The translations under genes and the position numbers were made by a program. The notes beneath the pieces were generated by a model. It was not told the origin of the DNA. It did no database searches and saw only the letters and a list, made by a program, of their open reading frames with translations. Positions 27,917-37,200 of a stretch of 64,000 nucleotides of DNA are shown here, piece after piece (position 1 is the first letter of the stretch; every line of letters begins with the position of its first letter). The DNA is from JBBSDP01 sp038240605 (lineage in GTDB: Bacteria; Planctomycetota; Phycisphaerae; Tepidisphaerales; Tepidisphaeraceae): the NCBI GenBank assembly GCA_038240605.1, contig JBBSDP010000016.1, forward strand, positions 22,739-86,738. Direction: 5' to 3'.

Positions 27917-29482
27917 TCATTCAGGGAAGTGTCCCAGCGCCATCTCCAGCACGCGCTCCTGCGTCGCCTCGGACCGATCGAGGATCCCCACGATCGCCCC
28001 GGCGTGCATGACCGCGACTCGGTCGCTCATCCCCAGCACCTCGGGTAATTCCGAAGAGATCATGATGATCGCCAACCCGCGAGAGGCCAGTTCACCCATC
28101 AGCCGGTGAATCTTCGCCTTGGCTCCGACGTCCACTCCCTGCGTCGGCTCATCGAGGATGATGACGGCCGGCTCCGTCGCCAGCCAGCGGGCCAGCGCTA
28201 CTTTCTGCTGGTTGCCCCCGGAGAGGTTGCCGACGGGCGTATCCAGCGACGGCGTCTTGATCTCCAAGCGATCGACGAACCGCCGTGCGATCGTCCGTTC
28301 CCGCGGGAAATCGATCAGGCCAAACCGGGTAATCTTTCGCAGGATGGCCAGTGTGGCGTTCGCGGCGACCGGCAGGTCCAGGATGACCCCGTGACGGCGC
28401 CGATCCTCCGGCACGTAGGCGATGCCGAGTTCCACCGCGCGGGCCGGCGTGTCAATGCTGACCGGTGTGCCGCGCAGCAGGATCTGCCCCCAGTCAGCGG
28501 GCGTGATCCCAAACAGCACGTTTGCCAGTTCTGTCCGACCCGCGCCAACGAGGCCGGCAATCCCCAGAATCTCGCCAGCGCGTACGCTCAGGTTCACATT
28601 GCTGATGCCCGAGGCGCTGCACGAGAGGTCGCGCGCTTCGAGCACCACGTCCCCCCTCGATACGTCGATCCTGGGAAAGACGGCCGACAATTCGCGTCCC
28701 ACCATCAGCCGGATCAGCTCCGCGCGATCCACGCCGGTAATGGGTCGGGTTCCCACGCGGGTCCCATCGCGCAGCACCGTGACCCGGTCGGCGATCCGGG
28801 ACAGCTCATCGAGCCGGTGGGAGATGTAGATCATCGCCACCCCGCGCTCCCGAAGGTCCCGGAGGACGCGAAAGAGATTTTCCACTTCGCGATCGCTCAG
28901 GGAGGCGGTCGGTTCGTCGAGGATCAGGACCCGCGCATCGCCTCCCAGCGCGCTGGCGATCTCGACGAGCTGTTGCTGCGGCATTCTCAGCTCGCGGACG
29001 AGCGCGTCCTCGGAAATTGACGCGCCCATGCGCTCGAGCAGCGCCCGTGCCTGGCGCCGTCGCTCCGCCCACCGCACCCGCCGCCAGGGGCCGCCCTGCT
29101 CCAGGCGCAAGCCGATATTTTCCGCGACGGTGAGATCGGGAAAGAGGGCCGGCTGCTGGTAAATGGCGGCGATGCCCAGGGACCGGGATCGGCCGGGGTC
29201 GTTGTGTTCGATCGCGTTGCCGTCAAAGGTGATCGTGCCCGAGTCCGGGCGGAGAGCGCCGGTGATGATCTTGACGAGCGTGGATTTTCCGGCTCCGTTC
29301 TCCCCGACCAGGGCATGCACTTCTCCGGCTTCGAGCTCAAATCCAACGCCCTTCAGCGCCTGCACGCCGCCGAACGACTTGGTGATGGATGAAAGTTTCA
29401 GAAGGGCCACGTTCCGCTCCTCGAGCTGCTCTTCATCTTCCTCGGAGATGCGCTGCGGGATGGCCTCTCCATCACTCGTCAT
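27917..29482 (-). CDS. Sugar ABC transporter ATP-binding protein (RbsA/MglA type), apparently orphan
   Basis: The 521-residue protein is a double ABC ATPase of the carbohydrate-uptake family 2 type. Domain 1 has GENGAGKSTLVKIITG (Walker A), a signature-like ELRMPQQQLVEIASAL and ILDEPTASLSD (Walker B). Domain 2 has a degenerate Walker A (GLVGAGRTELANVLFG) that is normal for the family, signature LSGGNQQKVALARWL and VIILDEPTQGVDVGAKA. It probably energises uptake of a pentose or hexose. No permease or substrate-binding protein gene lies beside it, so partners must be elsewhere. The first 30 residues are acidic and atypical; a later start is possible. Confidence 0.88.
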   Translation of the reverse strand: MTSDGEAIPQRISEEDEEQLEERNVALLKLSSITKSFGGVQALKGVGFELEAGEVHALVGENGAGKSTLVKIITGALRPDSGTITFDGNAIEHNDPGRSRSLGIAAIYQQPALFPDLTVAENIGLRLEQGGPWRRVRWAERRRQARALLERMGASISEDALVRELRMPQQQLVEIASALGGDARVLILDEPTASLSDREVENLFRVLRDLRERGVAMIYISHRLDELSRIADRVTVLRDGTRVGTRPITGVDRAELIRLMVGRELSAVFPRIDVSRGDVVLEARDLSCSASGISNVNLSVRAGEILGIAGLVGAGRTELANVLFGITPADWGQILLRGTPVSIDTPARAVELGIAYVPEDRRRHGVILDLPVAANATLAILRKITRFGLIDFPRERTIARRFVDRLEIKTPSLDTPVGNLSGGNQQKVALARWLATEPAVIILDEPTQGVDVGAKAKIHRLMGELASRGLAIIMISSELPEVLGMSDRVAVMHAGAIVGILDRSEATQERVLEMALGHFPE

Positions 29483-29677
29483 CGCGGCTCTGCTTGGTAT
29501 ACTATCCGGGAGAAATGGATTTCTAACGGTGGTGAATGGGATATCATCGCGGTTATGCTTGGCATCCGAGCCGGGATTTTAACGGGCGTTGCGAACTGCT
29601 ATTGTGACTGACTCCCATCTTGCCTCGGCATCCCGTGGTTTTTTTGGCGTCGAGTTGTCCACTTTCTGGAACTGAAC

Positions 29678-31783
29678 ATGCAGCAGCAAGTGCGTATCTC
29701 CCGGCTAATGCCTCCGCGTCAGCGGGCGTGGGGACTGGGAGTGGTATCCATCATCCTTGGTCTGCTCGGCGTGGCGGTGTTCTTCGTGACGCCATTGCAG
29801 CTCACGCTGGCGGGGTTTGGCCTGCTTCTCGGCGGCGTCGGTTGGATCGTCGCATGGAAAAATGAAGTCCCCGGCCGAATGGCGATCGCGGGAGGCGGCG
29901 CTGATCCCGGCCCCACCGTGAACGCCGGTCCAGCGCAGACCATCCAGCTCCCGCTTGCCGTCGCGCTCCACGGCAGCGTCGATGAAAGCGTTCTCCCCCT
30001 GGGGGGCCAACTGACCAGCCGTTGGACGGCGGTATCCGGTCCAGGCGCCGTCACCTTCGCTAGCGCCACCAGCGCCTCTACGACCGCTATGTTTTCCGTT
30101 CCCGGCAATTACGTCCTTCAACTCGACGGCAGCGATGGCACGGTCACCCATGTTTCGCAGCTGATCGTCACCGTCCTGCCCGACCCGGGCCCCACGGTGA
30201 GCGCCGGTCACGGCCAGACAGTTAACTTCCCGACCCCGGTTCAACTCCTGGGATCGGTCGAAGAAGATTCTCTTCCGCCGGCCATAACGCTGACGAGCAG
30301 TTGGACGAAGCTGAGCGGCCCCGGCGCGGTCACGTTCGTCAACAGCACCTCTGCTTCCACCTCGGCCACGTTCTGGGCCCCCGGCCATTACGTTCTGCAA
30401 TTGAGCGGCACCGACGGGACGACGACCAACCAATCCCAACTCAGTATTACGGTGAATCCCGACCCCGGCCCCAGCGTGAACGCGGGAGTGAATCAATCCA
30501 TCACGCTTCCGTTTGACTCGGTAGAACTGGGAGGCACGGCTTCCGAGAACATCCCGTTCGGCGGAGCGGTCACCTACACCTGGAGTGAAATCGCCGGACC
30601 TGACAACGTCGCGTTTGCAAATGCGACATCGAACAGGACCGAAGCCGAAATCGCCAGGCCCGGCTTATACGTGCTTCAGTTGGCGGCCTCCGACGGTATC
30701 ACCACAAACGTTTCGACGATGGCCGTCAACGTAAGCCCGGACCCCGGGCCGCTCGTCAGCGCCGGCCCCAACCAGACGCTCACGCTTCCAACCACTACCG
30801 CCGTGCTGGCCGGAAGCGTGAACGAGAGCCCCCTGCCAGAGGGGATCACACTGACTTCGACGTGGGCGCAAGTGAGCGGGCCCGCAATCATTACCTTTGC
30901 CAATCCCACCCGCCTCACGACCACCGCCACGTTTCCCGGCGTCGGCGTCTATGTGCTGGAACTCATCGGCGGTGATGGGATCACGACGACTACATCGAAG
31001 TCCACCATCACGGTGAACCTCGGTGCGTCCATCCACGGCCAGGTGATGAGCGCCCTCAACGGCTCTCCCATCGCCGGCCGTGCCGTCTACATTGACGCCA
31101 ACCACGACGGCCAGCTTGATAACGGCGAGGCGCAAACGATCACCGATGCATCCGGCAACTTCGCGTTCGACAACCTGCCCGCCGCAGATTACCGAATTTT
31201 CCAACTCCTGCCCCCGGGCGCGGTTTCCGCCGATCCCTCCAGCGGATTCCACGATGTCACGGTCGTTCCCGGCCAAACCCTGAGCGGCATCTCCTTCGCG
31301 AACCTCCCGACGCCCCTAGCCGGTGGGCCCGCATTCGTCACCACGATCCTCAAACAGACGCCGCTTTCGTCCGGGTTGGCCGGCGGCCAGGGCACCGCCG
31401 TCATCAAGGTCACGAACGTGGGGGCCGCATCGCCAGGCGGTCGGCAGACCCTGACGGTCATGGCCTCCCTTTCGGGAGACTTCTCGACGGGCAATCGAGT
31501 CCTGGTGAACGTTTCCCTGGGCGCGCTCAACCTCAAGCACAACGCATCCCGGAAGTTCACCGTCCGTTTCCGGTACCCGGCCGATCTCGCCCGCGGTTCC
31601 TACACGCTACTGGCCGTGCCGGATTCTTCTAACTCGGTTCCTCAATTAAGCTTCAATGTCTCGGCAAGCGGGAGCGCGCGTATCGCGCCGCATTCAGGAC
31701 ATCGCCCCGGCGTCGCTCGAAGGTCGTCGCCACACGCGGGGGAGATGAACAGGGACGCGGGAGATGAACAGGGACGCGGCTAG
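29678..31783 (+). CDS. Membrane-anchored PKD/REJ-repeat surface protein with SdrD-B-like domain
   Basis: Two hydrophobic segments occupy about residues 19-39 and 41-60. They precede four roughly 92-residue beta modules that each begin DPGPxVxAGxxQT, at about residues 76, 169, 261 and 354, with SRWTAVSGPGAVTFAS-like cores typical of PKD/REJ-type domains. At about 450-545 a CNA-B/SdrD-B-like module follows (IHGQVMSALNGSPIAGRAV, IDANHDGQLDNGE, NFAFDNLPAADYRIFQLLPP). A CARDB-like domain ends the protein. The last residues lie within a 20-bp tandem repeat. Adhesion or extracellular scaffolding is inferred from domain type. Confidence 0.7.
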   Translation: MQQQVRISRLMPPRQRAWGLGVVSIILGLLGVAVFFVTPLQLTLAGFGLLLGGVGWIVAWKNEVPGRMAIAGGGADPGPTVNAGPAQTIQLPLAVALHGSVDESVLPLGGQLTSRWTAVSGPGAVTFASATSASTTAMFSVPGNYVLQLDGSDGTVTHVSQLIVTVLPDPGPTVSAGHGQTVNFPTPVQLLGSVEEDSLPPAITLTSSWTKLSGPGAVTFVNSTSASTSATFWAPGHYVLQLSGTDGTTTNQSQLSITVNPDPGPSVNAGVNQSITLPFDSVELGGTASENIPFGGAVTYTWSEIAGPDNVAFANATSNRTEAEIARPGLYVLQLAASDGITTNVSTMAVNVSPDPGPLVSAGPNQTLTLPTTTAVLAGSVNESPLPEGITLTSTWAQVSGPAIITFANPTRLTTTATFPGVGVYVLELIGGDGITTTTSKSTITVNLGASIHGQVMSALNGSPIAGRAVYIDANHDGQLDNGEAQTITDASGNFAFDNLPAADYRIFQLLPPGAVSADPSSGFHDVTVVPGQTLSGISFANLPTPLAGGPAFVTTILKQTPLSSGLAGGQGTAVIKVTNVGAASPGGRQTLTVMASLSGDFSTGNRVLVNVSLGALNLKHNASRKFTVRFRYPADLARGSYTLLAVPDSSNSVPQLSFNVSASGSARIAPHSGHRPGVARRSSPHAGEMNRDAGDEQGRG

Positions 31784-31807
31784 GGAGATGAACAGGGACG
31801 CGGCTAG
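31739..31807. repeat. Three copies of a GGGAGATGAACAGGGACGCG tandem repeat
   Basis: Three near-identical units of about 20-25 bases (GGAGATGAACAGGGACGCGG, two of them followed by CTAG) run from the end of the PKD-repeat gene past its stop codon at 31781-31783. The repeat therefore supplies the final residues (GEMNRDAGDEQGRG) and stop, and suggests slippage at the 3' end of the gene. Confidence 0.75.
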
Positions 31808-31905
31808 TTTTTGAAAAAAGCTGGTTGCGTTCCGGTCGAATCCCGCTGTTGAAATCCCGGTTCCTATTCGGCGAAAACAGACCTCCGTTCACTGAGATCA
31901 AAAAT

Positions 31906-31996
31906 CGGAGAGGGTAGGAATCGAACCCACCTCGCCCGGTGAAGGGTGACGACGGTTTTGAAGACCGCGGGGACCACCAGGAACCCAGCACTCTCC
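31906..31996 (-). tRNA. selC: tRNA-Sec (anticodon TCA)
   Basis: The minus strand from 31996 to 31906 folds as a long selenocysteine tRNA. The acceptor (GGAGAGTG against CCCTCTCC) is eight pairs long with one mismatch. The anticodon loop is CTTCAAA inside a CGGT/ACCG stem, so the anticodon is TCA reading UGA. An extended variable arm (CACCC...GGGCG) and the T arm GTGGG-TTCGATT-CCTAC follow. A discriminator G precedes ATTTTT. CCA is not encoded. It lies 101 bases after the NrfD gene and downstream of the selenoprotein formate dehydrogenase genes on the same strand. The D arm pairing is not perfect by eye. Confidence 0.9.
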
Positions 31997-32097
31997 GGGA
32001 GACGCGCTGGGGAATTTACTTCGTAAGACGCCGGAGGTCGATGGAAAACTTGAAGGAGAATTCGCGCGTGCATCCGTGCTGTTGAGAGCTCCGACGT

Positions 32098-33294
32098 TCA
32101 CTCCGTCGGTGTTTTCGTCTCGGCTCGTCCCACCAGACGACTGGTATGCGGGTCGTTGGCGGCTTCGTGCCCGCCGTAGATGAAGCTCCAGCGCATCGAC
32201 CAGCCGGCGGCGAGGCCGAGGAGGCTGGAGAGCATCCGTGCCATCTTACGCAGACGCCCGCTGAGCGGGAGCAGCTTGAGCAACTCGGCGGCGAGGATGC
32301 CGCGTGTCGTGAACTGATGGTAGCGGCGCATCGTGCCGGTGTGCAACGTGGCGGCCTTCTCGCCGGCGTGGCGGTTGAAGCCGGCCATGGCCGCGCCTTC
32401 GACGGCGTGGGCGACGGTGTCGATGCGGCGCACGGCCTGGTGAGCGGCGGATTCGCGGGTGGGGCCGTCATCGTGGGATGGAAGGCAATCGAGCGCGAGG
32501 CTGATCGCCTCGGCGCCGGTCGAGACGGCGCTGGCGGTGAAGAGGGGGGAGAGCCAGGGGTTCTTCGACCAGAGCGGGTTCGCGGTGCAACTGAGCAGCA
32601 CGCCGGTGTAGCTGACGACCATGAGCGCGAACGGGACTCCGGCCAGGTCGTGCAGGAGCAGGAGCGTGCCGTTGTTCATCAACTTGGTCAGCTTGTCGTG
32701 CTCGGCGGTGCCGAGCCGTCGACCGCGCTCGCTCAGGAACTGGCGAACGACCTCAAACGTGGCCATCCCGCTGTAGGCGGTCAGCGCCCAGGTGCCCAGG
32801 TTCATCGGGCTGCTCGGCTTCCAGATGCGCAGCATGTGATGAAAGCGCCTGGGGTCCCCCAGGTCGTGAATCAGCAAGGGCGGCGCGGGGAGGATAGCCA
32901 GCAGAGCGGCGTAGGCGCCGATCCGGCTGATGTCGCGATAGCGCGAATCGCCAAAGCGGTCGGCGACGCGGCCCAGCACGTACGCGCCGGCCGAAAGGCC
33001 GCCCAGGAAAAAGTAATTCGCGATCTCCCATTTCCAGACCGGCGCCTTGAGCATCGGGATGTCGTAATACGACGGCTCAGCCGGGATCGACTGCGGATCG
33101 TGAAGCCGGGCATCGCTCTGGGGCGGCATGCGCGTGACGCGCGTCGCCGGGTCGGGCGGCAGCTTCGCGGCGGGGGGATGGGGGACAAATGGGTCGGCGG
33201 GGACCGTTTGAATTTGTCCAACGCGGTTCGGATCGGGACAGTGTTTCAGCCGGGGCGCCCACTCGGCGGTGTACGGCGTGTCCTTATCTGCCAC
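32098..33294 (-). CDS. NrfD/PsrC-type membrane subunit of formate dehydrogenase
   Basis: The 398-residue protein has an N-terminal soluble part (about 1-80; PDPNRVGQIQTVPADPF...) then several membrane helices: WEIANYFFLGGLSAGAYVLG, IGAYAALLAILPAPPLLIHDL, MNLGTWALTAYSGMATFEVV and LHDLAGVPFALMVVSYTGVLL. This is the NrfD/PsrC pattern of quinone-interacting subunits, with the DLGDP motif (IHDLGDPRRFH). It overlaps the Fe-S subunit stop by 11 bases. I infer that it anchors the complex and passes electrons to or from quinone, replacing the cytochrome b subunit of FdnGHI. Confidence 0.85.
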   Translation of the reverse strand: MADKDTPYTAEWAPRLKHCPDPNRVGQIQTVPADPFVPHPPAAKLPPDPATRVTRMPPQSDARLHDPQSIPAEPSYYDIPMLKAPVWKWEIANYFFLGGLSAGAYVLGRVADRFGDSRYRDISRIGAYAALLAILPAPPLLIHDLGDPRRFHHMLRIWKPSSPMNLGTWALTAYSGMATFEVVRQFLSERGRRLGTAEHDKLTKLMNNGTLLLLHDLAGVPFALMVVSYTGVLLSCTANPLWSKNPWLSPLFTASAVSTGAEAISLALDCLPSHDDGPTRESAAHQAVRRIDTVAHAVEGAAMAGFNRHAGEKAATLHTGTMRRYHQFTTRGILAAELLKLLPLSGRLRKMARMLSSLLGLAAGWSMRWSFIYGGHEAANDPHTSRLVGRAETKTPTE

Positions 33295-34249
33295 GACGCG
33301 ATCCTCCGGAAAAGAACAGAGCCGACAAGCCAGTCAGCGCCAGCCCAACGGCCAGTCCCGCCGCGTAGCGCTTGCGCTGCCCACGGAACGGCTGCGGCGG
33401 CGCCTCGGGGAGATTGTATTGATTGGGGTGATCCTCAAGGAGGAAAAACGCATTAAGCGGACCGTAGTCGCCGACCGAATCGCAGCCGTAGAGATAGGCG
33501 CGATCGTTGCCGCGCTGCTGGAGATCAGTCACACGCGCCCGAGCGGCCTCGCGCAGGTCTTCGACGGGCCCGAACTGGATCGATGACGTCGGACATGACT
33601 TGGCGCAGGCGGGAGTGAGGCCGCCTTCCTGGCGGTCCATGCAAAGCGTGCACTTGTGGGCGTGGCCATCGTCGTGGGGGGCGTCGGCCCGGCCGAGCAC
33701 GCCGAACGGGCAGGCGCTGATGCAGTAGCCGCACCCGTTGCAGATGTCGTTCTGCACGTAGACGTCGCCAAAATCGTTGTAAACGATCGCACCGGTCGGG
33801 CAGGAGTGCTGACACGGCGCATCCTGGCAGTGCTTGCAGACGTCGCTCATCATGAGCCAGCGGCTGGGGCCGGCGGCGTCGCCATCGTGATCGGGCGCGA
33901 TCTCTTCCTTGAACTTCACGTGACGCCAGGTGGTGCCGGACAGGTGTCTGGTGTTGTCCAGACTATTGCCGGTGAAGTCGAACCCGTCGGCGGGGAGCTG
34001 GTTCCACTGCTTGCAGGCGACCTCGCACGCCTTGCAGCCGATGCAGAGCGTCGTGTCGGTGAAGAATCCCATGACCTTTTGCGCGTCCGCCGCCCGGCCC
34101 GGCTGCGGGACGGGCGTTGGAACGGGCGGAAACGCGTTCGGGAAATTCTCGACGACTTCGCCGATCGTGTCGCGAAGGGTGGCGAGGAGGCCATCGCCAT
34201 CACCATCGGAACGGCGGCCGTCGCGCAGAATGGGCAAGTGAAGCGTCAT
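33284..34249 (-). CDS. Formate dehydrogenase iron-sulfur (beta) subunit
   Basis: The 321-residue protein is a ferredoxin-like electron-transfer subunit with four 4Fe-4S cysteine sets: CIGCKACEVAC, CKHCQDAPCQHSC, CNGCGYCISACPFG and CTLCMDRQEGGLTPACAKSC. A hydrophobic helix near the C-terminus (YAAGLAVGLALTGLSALFF) matches the single anchor of FdnH-type subunits. Its ATG at 34249 overlaps the alpha stop by four bases (ATGA), and its own stop is overlapped by the NrfD gene, so the three subunits are translationally coupled. The first 55 residues (DGRRSDGDGDG...PTPVPQPG) are an unusual acidic and proline-rich extension. Confidence 0.92.
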   Translation of the reverse strand: MTLHLPILRDGRRSDGDGDGLLATLRDTIGEVVENFPNAFPPVPTPVPQPGRAADAQKVMGFFTDTTLCIGCKACEVACKQWNQLPADGFDFTGNSLDNTRHLSGTTWRHVKFKEEIAPDHDGDAAGPSRWLMMSDVCKHCQDAPCQHSCPTGAIVYNDFGDVYVQNDICNGCGYCISACPFGVLGRADAPHDDGHAHKCTLCMDRQEGGLTPACAKSCPTSSIQFGPVEDLREAARARVTDLQQRGNDRAYLYGCDSVGDYGPLNAFFLLEDHPNQYNLPEAPPQPFRGQRKRYAAGLAVGLALTGLSALFFSGGSRRGR

Positions 34250-37200
34250 GGATTGCCTGGCCCTCGATGAACCCTGCCTTCGGGCTGCGCCGAGCGCGGT
34301 GTTAATGGTACCGGACTCATGGTCGGCCAGCGCGCCATCGGCTTGGTCGGCGTCTGGTTACTGGTAAAGCTGCGGCCGGCGAAGACATCACACGTAAACG
34401 CCTTGTCTTCCTGAATGCTCACGTTCGGCTCGGCGGAGAGGCTGACAAGATCATTGGCCACGTCGCCCACTACTTCGCCGGCATAACCCCAATGGAAGGG
34501 AATGCCGACCTGATGAATCGTGCGCCCGTCCACCTGAAGCGGGCGCATGCGGCGCGTGACCAGCGCCCGCGCCTCGATCGTGTTGCGCGCGGAGCGAATG
34601 GTCACCCAGCCGCCGTTGTGGATTCCCTTTTCCGCCGCCAGCTCCGGGCTGATCTCGACGAACATCTCCGGCATCAGCTCGTTGAGCCAGGAATTGAAAC
34701 GGCTCATCGGCCCGCTCAGGTAATGCTCGGTGACGCGGAACGTCGTGGCGACGATCGGGTACTCCTTGCTGGGAACGTGATCGATCAGGTTCATCGGCCC
34801 CTCGAAATAGCGCGCGTTGGGGCTGTCGTTCTGCCGGGGATACAGAAGGTTTTCGACGGGTGACTCGATCGGTTCGTAGTGCGTTGGGAACGGTCCATCC
34901 TTCATTGCCGACGCGAAGAGCCAGCCCACTCCATCCGGCTTCAGGATGAACGGGTGCGTGCCGGCAATCGCTTCCATCCCTTGGGCGCCGGGCGGCGGCC
35001 GGTAGTCGGGGGCCTTGCCCGGTTCAAAGTCCGGCTCATCGAAGCCGACCCATTTCTTCTCTTGAGGATCCCACCAGATCAGCTTCTTGCGCTCCGACCA
35101 GGGCTTGCCTTCCGGATCCGCCGAGGCGCGGTTGTACTGGATCCGGCGGTTGTTCGGCCAGGCGTAGGCCCACTCGGGTTGCGTCGGGTTGCTGCCCGTC
35201 ATGCGGTCGCGGGCGCGGTTGCGGTCGTAGGTGGGATGGATGCCCGAGTAGATCCAGACGCCGCACGCGGTCGAACCATCGTCCTTCAGCTCCGAGAAAC
35301 CGCTGAGCAACTTGCGTTTGTTGTTTGTTGGATCCGTCTGGTTCGTGTAGTACCCATTTATCTCCTGCAAGACTTTTCGCGCGTCAGGCTCGTCCTTAAT
35401 GGCGCTGCGGCGTCCATCGGGCAGGTATGACGGGGCATCCTCTTCATAATCCCAGGTCAGCGCCTGGATCGCCTGATCCTGTGGGCGCGTCGAGCCGCGG
35501 TAGAGCGTCTTGAGACGCCGGCCCAGGTTCCAAAGGAACCAGAGATCCGAGCGCGAATCGCCATCGGGATCGACCGCCTTGTCATGCCACTGGATGAGGC
35601 GCTGCGTGTTGGTAAACGTCCCCTCCTTGGCGGCGATGCTGGCGGCTGGGATGAAGAAGACCTCCGTTTTGACCTGTGACGACCTGGGGCCCTTCGGGTC
35701 GTCTTTCCAGAACATCGCGGTCTCGTGCTCGAACCAATCGGCGACGACAAGCCAGTCGAGCTGGCGCAACCCGGCCCGGTGCAGAGCGGCGTTGGGGGCG
35801 CCGGCGGCCGGGTTCTGGCCGAAGATGAAATAACCGTTCACCTTCCCTTCGTTCATCATGCGGAAGTAGGGGAGTTGCGAGTAATCTGCGTCGATCCGCG
35901 GCAGCCACGCGAAGCGGTAGTCATTCTCTCCCGTGGCCTCGGAACCGTAATAGGCCTTCATGAGGCTGACGACCATCGGCTTCATTTTCGACCAGTACCC
36001 GGTGGGAAGGCCTTCGTTTTCGCAGTAGCCGTCGATCGTCTGGTGATGTTTCTCGGCGGTGGGCTGGGGCAGATATCCGGGGAGCAGGTCGTACAGCGTG
36101 GGAACGTCGGTGGAGCCCTGGATCGAGCAGTGACCGCGCATCGCCATCACCATTCCGCCGGGACGGCCCACATTGCCAAGCAGCAGTTGGAGGATGCCCG
36201 CGGCGCGGATGATCTGCGGCCCCGTGGAGTGCTGCGTCCAGCCGACCGCATAAACAATTGACGACGTCCGCTCGCGACCGCTATTGGCACATAGCAACTC
36301 GGCGACCTCTGTCAGGTCCTCCGGCCGGCAGCCGCAGATATTCGCCACCATCTCCGGCGTGTAACGGGCAAAGTGCTTCCGCAGGAGGTTGATCGCGCAG
36401 CGCGGGTTTTGGAGCGTGGCGTCGCGCGGCGGATCGGCGCACGTCGTCGCCGATCGCGGCGCGGCATGGGAGCTGGCACCCCCCTCAAGGCTCTGGCCAT
36501 GCTGGCCGGTGTCGCCCGCTTCGGGCTCGCGCTCGCCAGCATTTTTCTTGCCAATCCCGCCAGGGCCTTGCGCCTCGGGTCGCGTAGCGCCGCCGGCAGG
36601 ATTTTGCTCGGCCGGCGCGCCTTCGTAATTCCAGTGCCCCTTCGCCGGGTCGTACGTCCGCTTTTCCTTGTCGAATCCGCTGAAGATGCCGTCGAGGTCC
36701 TCGGTGTCCTGGAATTGGTCGGAGATGATCGTCGACGCATTCGTGTAGGCGAGGACGAACTCCTTGAACCACTTCTCGTGCTCCAGCACGTAGTGGATCA
36801 GGCCGCCCAGGAACGCGATGTCCGTGCCGGCGCGGATGTGCACGTGACGGTTGCAGCAGGCACTCGTCCGGCTGAAGCGCGGGTCAACGTGGATGAGCGT
36901 GGCGCCGCGCTCGCGGGCCTTCATCGGCCAGCGGAACCCGACCGGGTGCGCCTCGGCCATGTTCGAGCCCATGATCAGGATGCAGTCGGCGTTCGCCAGA
37001 TCCTGCTGGTAGTTCGTTGCGGCCCCGCGACCAAAGGAGGCGCCCAGACCGGGCACCGATGCGCTATGTCATATCCTGGCCTGATTTTCAATTGGCAAAA
37101 TCTGCAGGCCGGCGGTGAAGAGCTTTTTGATCAGGTAATTCTCTTCGTTGTCGAGCGTCGCGCCGCCGAGCGAGCCGATATTGGTCACGTGGTTGACGTA

